Source of the DNA: Valencia hispanica
Taxonomy: Eukaryota; Chordata; Actinopteri; Cyprinodontiformes; Valenciidae
Length of the DNA: 64,000 nucleotides
NCBI GenBank assembly: GCA_963556495.2
Contig: OY747713.1
Span: forward strand, 44,566,913 to 44,630,912
Direction: 5' to 3'
In this document: positions 57,101-64,000 of the stretch, in pieces
Numbering within the stretch: the stretch's first letter is position 1
Layout of the letters: every line of letters starts with the position of its first letter
Position numbers and translations under genes: made by a program
Notes under the pieces: model-generated
The model's input: the letters and a program-made list of their open reading frames with translations, nothing else
Database searches by the model: none
Told to the model about the DNA's origin: nothing

Positions 57101-57310
57101 GTCCTTCTAAAAAAATTAGCATATTGTGATAAAGTTCATTCTTTTCCATAATGTAATGATACAAAATTTAACTTTCATATATTTTAGATTCATTGCACAC
57201 CAACTGAAATATTTCAGGTCTTTTATTGTTTTAAAACGGATGATTTTGGCATACAGCTCATGAAAACCCAAAATTCCTATCTCAAAAAATTTGCATATTT
57301 CATCCGACCA
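57101..57310 (+). repeat. Left terminal inverted repeat of the nested Tc1
   Basis: Matches the inverse complement of 63488-63740, with shared blocks CATTGCACACCAACTGAAAT and GGTTTTCATGAGCTG-type text. Allowing for the right-hand tandem duplication, divergence is low. Confidence 0.88.
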
Positions 57311-57375
57311 ATAAAAGAAAAGTGTTTTTAATACAAAAAAAGTCAACCTTCAAATAATTATGTTCAGTTATGCAC

Positions 57376-58380
57376 TCAATACTTGGTCGGGAATCCTTTT
57401 GCAGAACTGACTGCTTCAATGCGGCGTGGCATGGAGGCAATCAGCCTGTGGCACTGCTGAGGTGTTATGGAGGCCCAGGATGCTTCGATAGCGGCCTTAA
57501 GCTCATCCAGAGTGTTGGGTCTTGCGTCTCTCAACTTCCTCTTCACAATATCCCACATAATCTCTATGGGGTTCAGGTCAGGAGAGTTGGCAGGCCAATT
57601 GAGCACAGTAATACCATGGTCAGTAAACCATTTACCAGTGGTTTTGGCACTGTGAGCAGGTGCCAGGTCGTGCTGAAAAATGAAATCTTCATCTCCATAA
57701 AGCTTTTCAGCAGATGGAAGCCTGAAGTGCTCCAAAATCTCCTGATAGCTAGCTGCATTGACCCTGCCCTTGATAAAACACAGTGGACCAACACCAGCAG
57801 CTGACATGACACCCCAGACCATCACTGACTGTGGTTACTTGACACTGGACTTCAGGCATTTTGGCATTTCCTTCTCCCCAGTCTTCCTCCAGACTCTGGC
57901 ACCTTGATTTCCGAATGACATGCAAAATTTGCTTTCATCCGAAAAAAGTACTTTGGACCACAGAGCAACAGTCCAGTGCTGCTTCTCTGTAGCCCAGGTC
58001 AGGCGCTTCTGCCGCTATTTCTGGTTCAAAAGTGGGTTGACCTGGGGAATGCGGCACCTGTAGCCCATTTCCTGCAGACGCCTGTGTTCGGTGGCTCTGG
58101 ATGTTTCTACTCCAGACTCAGTCCACTGCTTCCGCAGGTCCCCCAAGGTCTGGAATCGATCCTTCTCCACAATCATCCTTAGTGTCCGGTCACCTCTTCT
58201 CGTTGTGCAGCGTTTTCTGCCACACTTTTTCCTTCCCACAGACTTCCCACTGAGGTGCCTTGATACAGCACTCTGGGAACAGCCTATTCATTCAGAAATT
58301 TATTTCTGTGTCTTACCCTCTTGCTTGAGGGTGTCAATGATGGCCTTCTGGGCAGCAGTCAGGTCGGCAGTCTTACCCAT
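57376..58380 (-). pseudogene. Tc1-like transposase, full length with four nonsense codons
   Basis: The 334-residue frame runs from ATG at 58380 (MGKTADLTAAQKAIIDTLKQ) to TGA at 57376 without any indel. It carries four premature stops: codon 27 (58300-58302), codon 31 (58288-58290), codon 122 (58015-58017) and codon 182 (57835-57837). The paired-like DNA-binding half includes GRKKCGRKRCTTRR. The catalytic half has QHDLAPAH with the second Asp and SPDLNPIE with the Glu, 34 residues between them. Only substitutions have inactivated it, so the decay is modest. The start is supported by the conserved N-terminus. Confidence 0.92.
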
Positions 58381-58485
58381 GATTGTGGGTTTGAGTAATG
58401 AACCAGGCTGGGAGTTTTTAAAAGCCTCAGGAATCTTTTGCAAGTGTTTAGAGTTAATTAGTTGATTCAGATGATTAGGTTAATA

Positions 58486-58735
58486 TGGTAAATGGACTGA
58501 ACTTATATAGCGCTTTTCTAGTCATACTGACCACTCAAAGCGCTTTACATTGAAGCCACATTCACCCACTCACACTCGCATTCATACACCGACACCCAAC
58601 ATGGCTCGGTAGGACGATGTTTTTTGGGGTTAAGTGCCTTGCCCAGGGGCACATCGACATGTGACTGGAGGAAGCTGGAATCGAACCTACGACCCTCCGA
58701 TTGCAAGCCAACTCTACTCTACCACTGAGCCACAG
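58486..58735 (-). mobile_element. tRNA-derived SINE, family 1 (copy 2)
   Basis: A 250 bp minus-strand SINE with a good A box (TGGCTCAGTGG, plus strand 58722-58732) and a perfect B box (GGTTCGATTCC, plus strand 58677-58687) 34 bp apart. A body and an end reading AAAGCGCTATATAAGTTCAG follow. The dinucleotide TA flanks it on both sides (58484-58485 and 58736-58737). It sits in the 5' untranslated part of the Tc1 element. The intact pol III boxes suggest a younger copy than 26911-27147. Confidence 0.85.
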
Positions 58736-58748
58736 TAGCTCGTTTAAA

Positions 58749-58794
58749 GGCAAGGCAAGGCAAGGCAAGGCAAGGCAAGGCAAGGCAAGGCAAT
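58749..58794 (-). repeat. L2-B tail microsatellite (GGCAA)n
   Basis: About nine tandem GGCAA units form the 3' tail of the LINE on the minus strand. Tandem 5-mer tails are typical of L2/CR1-group elements, which lack poly(A). Confidence 0.92.
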
Positions 58795-58970
58795 TTTATT
58801 TGTATAGCACACTTTCAACAGCAGGGCAATTCAAGGTGCTTTACATGATTTGGTGATTTAAAAGAAACACATAAAAGAAACACACATTACACATGATACA
58901 CAATAAAGCAAGAGAAAAATAAAAAAAGCAAGAGAGCATGAACACATTTCATACATATAACATCAAGCAT

Positions 58971-61187
58971 TTACTCAAAGGCAATTCTAAACAGATGGGT
59001 TTTTAGTCTCGATTTAAAGCAGTTCAGAGTTTCAGCAGCTCTACACTCGTCAGGAAGTCCGTTCCAGATAAGGGGAGCATAGAAACTGAAAGCTGCTTCT
59101 CCATGTTTAGTTCTGAGTCTAGGGATGTTTAGTAGGCTAGAGTTGGAGGACCTGAGTGGTCTTGGTGGTTGGTACCATGACAACAGGTCTTCAACATATT
59201 TTGGTGCTAAGCCATGTAATGATTTATAAACTAGTAAAAGTATTTTAAAGTCTATTCTCTGAGCTACAGGGAGCCAGTGTAAGGACTTTAGAACTGGGGT
59301 GATGTGCTCTACATACCTGGTTCTAGTGAGGACGCGAGCGGCAGCGTTCTGGATCAGCTGCAGCTGTCTGACTGACTTTTTAGGCAGACCTGTCAAGATG
59401 CTGTTGCAGTAATCAATCCGACTAAAGATAAACGCATGGATGAGTTTTTCTAGGTCGTGTTGCAAAATCAGTCCTTTAATCCTAGAGATGTTCTTCAGGT
59501 GATAGAACGCTGACCTTCTTATTGCCTTTATGTGACCCTGGAGGTTCAGGTCTGAGTCCATTACTACACCTAGGTTACGAACCTGATCAGTAGTTTCTAG
59601 CTGTATTAATTGAAGCTGTGTGCTGACTCTTGATCGTTCCTCCTTGGGTCCAAAAATAATCACTTCAGTTTTGTTTCTATTCAGCTGGAGAAAGTTATGG
59701 CACATCCATCCATTTATTTGGTCAATGAATTGATTTAGGGTTTGAATGGGTTCAGAGTCACCTGGTGACATTGTAATGTAGAGCTGAGTGTCATCCGCGT
59801 AGTTATGGTAGCTAATGTTATTGGTCGCTATAATCTTGCCTAGTGGGAGCATGTAGATATTAAATAAGAGGGGCCCCAGGATGGAGCCCTGGGGCACCCC
59901 ACATGTGATTTCTGTTCGTTCTGATGAAAAGTTTCCTATTGAAACATAGAAGTCCCTGTTCTTTAGGTAAGACTCGAACCAGCCAAGTACTGTACCAGAG
60001 AGTCCGACCCAGCTCTCCAGTCGTTCCAATAAAATATCATGATCAACAGTGTCAAATGCTGCACTGAGGTCCAACAGAACCAGCACTTTGGTTCTTCCAC
60101 AGTCTGTATTTATGCGGATGTCATTAAATACTTTGACGAGGACAGTCTCGGTGCTGTGGTGAGCGCGGAAACCAGACTGGAAAGCATCAAAACGGTTTGT
60201 CGTTGTTATGAAGCCATTTAACTGCTGAAACACAGCTTTTTCAATAATCTTACTGATGAATGGGAGATTAGAGATTGGCCTGTAGTTCTGCATTAACGTG
60301 TTGTCCAGATTTTTCTTCTTTAGCAGTGGTTTAATAACTGCTGTTTTTAAAGCCTGAGGGAAGACACCTGATAGCAGTGATGAGTTCACTATTTGAACAA
60401 GATCAGAACCATTAACAGGAAGAACTTTCTTTAGAAAAGCTGTGGGTAGGATATCAAGACAGCAGGAGGAGGAGCTTAATTGGATAATGATTTTTTCAAG
60501 GCTGTTCTGGTTTAATTCGTGGAATTCAGACATTTTCTCTACATTGTTGTTGATTGGGGATGGCACTGGTTGTGGGTTCGATATTGAGGTACAGATTGAC
60601 CGTCTAATTGTTAGAATCTTTTCAGTGAAAAAGCTGGCAAATTCATTGCAGGCCCTGGTAGAGTTTAGTTCTGGGGCTACTGTCACTAAAGGATTAGTTA
60701 GTCTTTCCACTGTTGCAAATAGAGTCCGTGCGTTATTAATGTTTCTGTTGATGATTTCAGAAAAGAACGATTCCCTAGCATCTTTTATAGTTAGCTGATA
60801 TCTATTCAGTCTCTCTTTGTAGATCTCACAGTGAACCTGGAGTCGAGTTTTCCGCCATTTTCTCTCGGCTCGTCGACACTCTCTTTTTTCACTTCGTACC
60901 AGTGGATTACTTGTCCACGGAGACTTCTTTCTACCTGAGACTACTTTCACTTTAGTTGGAGCAATGGAATCCATGATGTCTGAGATTTTCGCAAGGAAAT
61001 TATCTACCAACTTATTTACTGAGTTTGAGTTGGGAGATGAGGGGGATGTGGTGGAAGGATAAATACGTTTAAAGGTTTCTACTGAACTGTCCCCTAGAAA
61101 ACGCTTTTTTATAGTGGTCTTACTGTGGCTGGATAATTTAGCAGAGATGGTACTTTGAAAGAAAACACAAATGGTCAGATAATGCAA
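58971..61187 (-). CDS. L2-B reverse transcriptase, uninterrupted 738-codon frame
   Basis: This frame holds the endonuclease C-terminal end, linker and complete reverse transcriptase. The linker is basic (residues ~85-150), [11 protein letters not shown] is near 303, [15 protein letters not shown] near 336-350, and motif [15 protein letters not shown] has Asp373. Motif B is [11 protein letters not shown] near 429-439, and catalytic YADD is at 463-466. The thumb ([17 protein letters not shown]) and C-terminal [12 protein letters not shown] follow. The first ~10 codons lie past a frameshift in the endonuclease (LSDH block), so the ATG at 61187 is not the native start. Alone it would make a polymerase without a complete endonuclease. 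Confidence 0.9.
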   Translation of the reverse strand: MHYLTICVFFQSTISAKLSSHSKTTIKKRFLGDSSVETFKRIYPSTTSPSSPNSNSVNKLVDNFLAKISDIMDSIAPTKVKVVSGRKKSPWTSNPLVRSEKRECRRAERKWRKTRLQVHCEIYKERLNRYQLTIKDARESFFSEIINRNINNARTLFATVERLTNPLVTVAPELNSTRACNEFASFFTEKILTIRRSICTSISNPQPVPSPINNNVEKMSEFHELNQNSLEKIIIQLSSSSCCLDILPTAFLKKVLPVNGSDLVQIVNSSLLSGVFPQALKTAVIKPLLKKKNLDNTLMQNYRPISNLPFISKIIEKAVFQQLNGFITTTNRFDAFQSGFRAHHSTETVLVKVFNDIRINTDCGRTKVLVLLDLSAAFDTVDHDILLERLESWVGLSGTVLGWFESYLKNRDFYVSIGNFSSERTEITCGVPQGSILGPLLFNIYMLPLGKIIATNNISYHNYADDTQLYITMSPGDSEPIQTLNQFIDQINGWMCHNFLQLNRNKTEVIIFGPKEERSRVSTQLQLIQLETTDQVRNLGVVMDSDLNLQGHIKAIRRSAFYHLKNISRIKGLILQHDLEKLIHAFIFSRIDYCNSILTGLPKKSVRQLQLIQNAAARVLTRTRYVEHITPVLKSLHWLPVAQRIDFKILLLVYKSLHGLAPKYVEDLLSWYQPPRPLRSSNSSLLNIPRLRTKHGEAAFSFYAPLIWNGLPDECRAAETLNCFKSRLKTHLFRIAFE

Positions 61188-61956
61188 TATTAATTACAGA
61201 GATGTCAGAAATATTTAAACCTTTGCTGATAATTAAGTCCAGAGTGTGTCCTTTATTGTGTGTTGGTTGTTTGACATGCTGGATCAGTCCGAAGTTGTGG
61301 AGAGTATCATCTAATGTTTTTGCTTGTCTATCTTGGGGGTTGTCAGTATGGATGTTAAAGTCCCCCACGATGATTAGTTGGTCATAGTCGATACATATTA
61401 CAGAAAGAAGGTCATTGAAATCATTAAAGAAGTTAGAGTTAAGTTTTGGTGGTTTATATAAACTTAGAAATAACGCTTTGTTAGGCTCATTTATCTGGGT
61501 GGCTAGGTATTCAAAAGATTCAAACGCGCCCAGAGTTACCTTTTTAAAGTTCATTGAGATGTGAAAGATGGTGGCTACACCTCCGCCTTGTTTGTGTTTT
61601 CTGTTCTCGCTTAAGAAATTATAATTTGGAGGACTGGATTCTATTAATGAAGTTGTTTCGTTATTTTCATCTAGCCAAGTTTCTGATAAAAAAAGGGCGT
61701 GTAAATTATGCTCAGTGATGAAGTCATTGATAAGAAAAGACTTTCCGGATAGAGATCTAATGTTTAATAAAGCTAACTTAAGTATTGTGATGACGGGCAG
61801 CTGAACCTTCTGACAGGTTATCAATTTGAGATTTTGTTTAATATGTGTGGTTAACGGTTTATGTTTCCTGCTGCTGATAATCACTGATATAGCCTCAGGG
61901 GTGCCGGGTGAATTCTGGGAGACGGTAGGGTTGGATTTATTGCCCGGTTCCCTCAA
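61138..61956 (-). pseudogene. L2-B endonuclease frame
   Basis: A 272-codon frame with the AP-like endonuclease that nicks target DNA: LALLNIRSLSGKS (Asn65), FLSETWL (Glu92), LYKPP near 167, VGDFNIHTD (Asp199, Asn201, His203), HTLDLII (Asp240) and LSDHL (Asp261, His262). The last few residues are altered by a single-base frameshift at about 61160-61185 that throws the reverse transcriptase into another frame. It is in the same frame as the ORF1 segments upstream, separated only by a stop at 61960-61962. Confidence 0.88.
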
Positions 61957-61959
61957 ATA

Positions 61960-62325
61960 TCAGATATCTGTAATAATCAGTGGGGGGAAGCTCCCAGGCT
62001 TATTGACACTAGTCCCAGGCGTTTGGTGTAGTCTAAGTTTAGGTGTTAATTGTGTCCCAAATTTGATTTGCTCATTTAGTCTGTCTGTAAAGTTTCTAAA
62101 TGGAGACTCATTTGATGTGGCTGAGTCACAGGAAGATGAAGACTTAATCTCTGATGGTTGTTTATCTGTTCGGTCCTGTGTCATCATGACTTGCTGTTTT
62201 TGTTCTCTGATATCCATGGGCGCCTCAAGGTCAGCTTTTGGGAGCAAGTGTTTTGCTTTCTGATGTTGATAAGAAAAAATGTTTGCTGCCAACAGCCTTA
62301 CTCCGGACCTGTTCAAATAGCGCAT
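61960..62325 (-). pseudogene. L2-B segment between esterase and endonuclease
   Basis: A 121-codon Lys/Gln/Ser-rich frame. It begins within the end of the esterase-like domain (MRYLNRSGVRLLAANIF, the equivalent of the final SGNH block) and ends near the endonuclease start. It is in the same frame as both neighbours. The stop at its start region (62383-62385) and at its end (61960-61962) break what looks like one long reading frame. Apart from the esterase end I recognise no domain. Confidence 0.7.
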
Positions 62326-62382
62326 TCCTGCTTTAAACAGATGATTAGCACTTCCAAATACTTTGAAATTATTAATAAATGT

Positions 62383-63267
62383 TTACGACTTCTCAGCTGA
62401 TTGTTTCTTCAACCATTTATGGAGCATGCGGAGTCTGCTAAATCTTTCATCATTCCCTTCAGGGACTGGTCCGCTGATGAGGATGTTTACGTTAAGTCCA
62501 TCAAGTCTCTGTAGGAGATCAGAAAAGTCTCTCTTCAGAATCTCTGATTGTCTCATCACGATGTCTGCTGATCCAGCGTGAATGACGAGCTTTTCCAAAG
62601 CAGGATGTTGGTCCAAGATTTTAGGGATTTTTTCTGATATTTCTCTCACTGTATTTTTGTAGCAGCTATAAACTTTGGTATTCTTGCTACAAAAAGCCTC
62701 AATTCCATTAATTGATCCGTCTTGTATGATAACAGTCTTTGCCGGGGGCGCTCTTACTTTATGTGTCCGTTTGATGTGACTGGGTTTCTCCTGGTGGCTT
62801 TGACTGGTCCCGGGGGATGCGTCATCTTTCTGGGAACTCAGGGCTGCGAATCTGTTTTTCAGCGGGATTCCAGGTGGAGAAATATCACTTGTTTTTGGCT
62901 GAAACCTCTTTTGTTTACTTTTAGCAGAAGCGGCAGTTCTGGGTTCAGAGGTTTCTCTGTGTCGGAGTTTCTTTTGTTTTTTCTTCCTCGGAGAACAGGC
63001 TGGGGTTGATTTCATGCGTTTTAAAGCTGGCCAGTTTTCATTGTAGTGCGGAGTTCTGCCGCTCAGACGCCTGTAGGGAGTCTCTGTGACACGGTTAGAA
63101 GTATGTAACACAGGGCTGTTTGTATTCAAAGGTAAAGGTAAAGTTGTTTCATTTTGTCCATAATCAGCGTGGAGATCAAAATTAATTTCCAGACGACGTA
63201 GCTTCGTTTCAATGCCCTCAATTCTGTGGAGCAGTTTTTCAAAATCCTCAGCTGAGCAAAAAGCCAT
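62383..63267 (-). CDS. L2-B ORF1 with coiled coil and degenerate esterase fold
   Basis: The 294-codon frame starts MAFCSAEDFEKLLHRIEGIE, just after a ~200 bp 5' UTR, and has a short coiled coil (residues ~8-30). A basic, Ser/Lys-rich middle includes RKKKQKK at 94-100. From ~178 an SGNH-like fold begins: IIQDGSINGI, KLVIHAGSAD (227-235), ILISGPVPEGNDERF (262-276). The expected GDS motif is rearranged, the block II Gly is not evident, and Ala234 replaces the Asn. In the following segment the His position reads Tyr. The fold is probably kept without catalysis. It stops at 62383-62385, probably by mutation inside the domain. Confidence 0.82.
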   Translation of the reverse strand: MAFCSAEDFEKLLHRIEGIETKLRRLEINFDLHADYGQNETTLPLPLNTNSPVLHTSNRVTETPYRRLSGRTPHYNENWPALKRMKSTPACSPRKKKQKKLRHRETSEPRTAASAKSKQKRFQPKTSDISPPGIPLKNRFAALSSQKDDASPGTSQSHQEKPSHIKRTHKVRAPPAKTVIIQDGSINGIEAFCSKNTKVYSCYKNTVREISEKIPKILDQHPALEKLVIHAGSADIVMRQSEILKRDFSDLLQRLDGLNVNILISGPVPEGNDERFSRLRMLHKWLKKQSAEKS

Positions 63268-63487
63268 GTTGATAAGTCCATAGAAAAGTAATCCAAGAAG
63301 AGATCTGGTCCAATACAGTAACTCCAGGGGCTGGGAAAATAAAGTAACTAAGAAAAGGTTAAGAAAGAAAACAAGAAAAGCAAACAGAAAAGAAAATAAA
63401 AGAAAATAAGTGAACGGATCTGGAGAGAGACAGAGAGCAGCTGCTCCTCCTTCAGCAGTCTCAGCAGTCCTCAGAGAACCTTTTCAT

Positions 63488-63740
63488 GATATGCTAATTT
63501 TTTGAGATAGGAATTTTGGGTTTTCATGAGCTGTATACCAAAATCATCAGTTTTAAAACAATAAAAGACCCGAAATATTTCAGTTGGTGTGCAATGAATC
63601 TAAAATATATGAAAGTTTAATGTTTATCATTACATTAAGTGTGCAATGAATCTAAAATATATGAAAGTTTAATTTTTATCACTACATTATGGAAAAGAAT
63701 GAACTTTATCACAACATGCTAACTTTTTTAGAAGGACCTG
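63488..63740 (-). repeat. Right terminal inverted repeat of the nested Tc1, with internal tandem duplication
   Basis: Inverse of 57101-57310. A 52 bp segment starting GTGTGCAATGAATC is present twice in tandem (63587-63638 and 63639-63690) with a few differences, lengthening this repeat relative to the left one. Confidence 0.88.
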
Positions 63741-63762
63741 TATATACCAGTCATGGAGAACA

Positions 63763-64000
63763 GTGTGTGGTTTTTTTTGTTGGGACTCAATGTCCACACT
63801 GTCTCAGTTTGGCTTCAAAAGTAAACATGGCACTGACATGTGTGTCTATGCTCTGAAAGAGGCTGTTGTAGCTATAGGAAACATAATTCCACCATGTTTA
63901 TGTGCTTCCTGGATGCCTCTAAAGCCTTTGACTGGATTAATCATGGGAGGTTGTTTAGAAAGCTACAAGAGCGAGGGGTTCCTTCTTATTTAATATGTAT
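63763..64000 (+). pseudogene. LINE reverse-transcriptase fragment, cut by the window end
   Basis: In one frame the text reads SQFGFKSKHGTDMCVYALKE, and after a frameshift near 63865 it continues MFMCFLDASKAFDRINHGR-like then LQERGVPSYL. This is the fingers and motif A region (DASKAFD) of a non-LTR reverse transcriptase from a clade other than L2 or Rex1. No start is visible, and the Tc1 right end lies 20 bp upstream. The rest of the domain would lie beyond the window. The clade cannot be settled from this length. Confidence 0.7.

Larger units (their letters stand above)
58747..63473 (-). mobile_element. Full-length L2-type LINE (L2-B), nearly intact
   Basis: A 4.7 kb minus-strand LINE: 5' UTR (63473-63268), ORF1 with coiled coil and esterase-like domain, endonuclease, reverse transcriptase, 3' UTR. 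The tail is nine GGCAA/TTGCC units preceded by GCTATACAAATAAAATTGCC. Only two in-frame stops and one frameshift disrupt an otherwise continuous coding region. It sits in Tc1 sequence with no obvious target duplication (CGTTTA at the left, GAGAACC at the right). It is the youngest-looking LINE in the window. Confidence 0.9.
57098..63742 (-). mobile_element. Tc1-like transposon containing nested L2-B and SINE
   Basis: The ends GGTCCTTCTAAAAAAATTAG (left) and the inverse of the same block (right) form inverted repeats of roughly 200 bp. The right end is followed by TATA. The transposase is on the minus strand at 57376-58380. Its 5' untranslated part is split by a SINE (58486-58735) and a complete L2-B LINE (58747-63473), separated by only 11 bp of Tc1 sequence. 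Without the insertions the element would be ~1.7 kb, normal for the family. The left-most bases are slightly degraded. Confidence 0.9.

Noticed and set aside
57370..57804. 144-codon plus-strand ORF
   Set aside because: Antisense shadow of the Tc1 transposase catalytic domain.
58749..58794. Short tandem array considered as a CRISPR-like or satellite locus
   Set aside because: The 5 bp GGCAA units are simply the 3' tail of the L2-B LINE. There are no spacers.
60442..60798. 118-codon plus-strand ORF
   Set aside because: It is an antisense shadow of the L2-B reverse transcriptase frame.
61826..62263. 145-codon plus-strand ORF
   Set aside because: Antisense shadow of L2-B coding sequence.

Overview
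The window looks like TE-rich intergenic DNA from a teleost fish, probably a percomorph. The evidence is the repertoire: three L2/CR1-type LINE families with an esterase-type ORF1, a Rex1-like LINE, several Tc1-like DNA transposons with ~200 bp terminal inverted repeats, hAT and Harbinger-like elements, a Ty3/gypsy element with a PNMA-like Gag, solo LTRs and tRNA-derived SINEs. I recognise no host protein-coding exon, structural RNA gene, CRISPR array or prokaryotic feature. Nearly every long ORF is a transposon remnant.

Layout. 1-4.3 kb: gene-free, with a solo LTR at 1881-2229 and an L2-A 3' end at 3338-3665. 4.35-10.3 kb: a poly(A) retroelement copy, a truncated L2-C LINE, and a Tc1 element (7943-10325) whose dead transposase is split by a second poly(A) retroelement. 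10.3-21 kb: mostly featureless, with a decayed Tc1 (about 17.1-18.05 kb), MITE-like pieces and one SINE. 21.3-25.9 kb: a near-full-length but frameshifted L2-A LINE, followed by SINE pieces to 27.15 kb. 28.5-30.4 kb: an L2-B relic carrying a solo LTR and a hAT 5' fragment. 31.8-34.8 kb: the longest poly(A) retroelement copy, an LTR-like fragment and a TIR element. 35.0-39.8 kb: an L2-A 3' end, an (AAAT)n microsatellite and a Tc1 relic with an L2 fragment inside. 39.8-43.0 kb: a decayed hAT transposon holding a Harbinger-like MITE and a solo LTR. 43.2-50.7 kb: a degenerate Ty3/gypsy element with only its 3' LTR. 53.1-54.5 kb: a Rex1 fragment and an LTR piece. 57.1-63.74 kb: a Tc1 element containing a nearly intact full-length L2-B and a SINE inserted 11 bp apart. 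63.76 kb to the end: a LINE reverse-transcriptase fragment.

The elements interact only as hosts and parasites of one another. Tc1 transposases would act on the matched TIRs. The L2 reverse transcriptases probably mobilised the SINEs, whose tails share a GCGCTATATAA-type motif with L2-A. The poly(A) retroelements carry 12-16 bp target-site duplications, as made by L1-like machinery. Nesting gives a relative chronology: the Tc1 at 57-63.7 kb is older than the L2-B and SINE inside it, and the Tc1 at 7.9-10.3 kb is older than the poly(A) element inside it. Most coding regions are dead. The best preserved is the 738-codon L2-B reverse-transcriptase frame at 58971-61187. Family names rest on motif recognition and memory of families, not on database searches.
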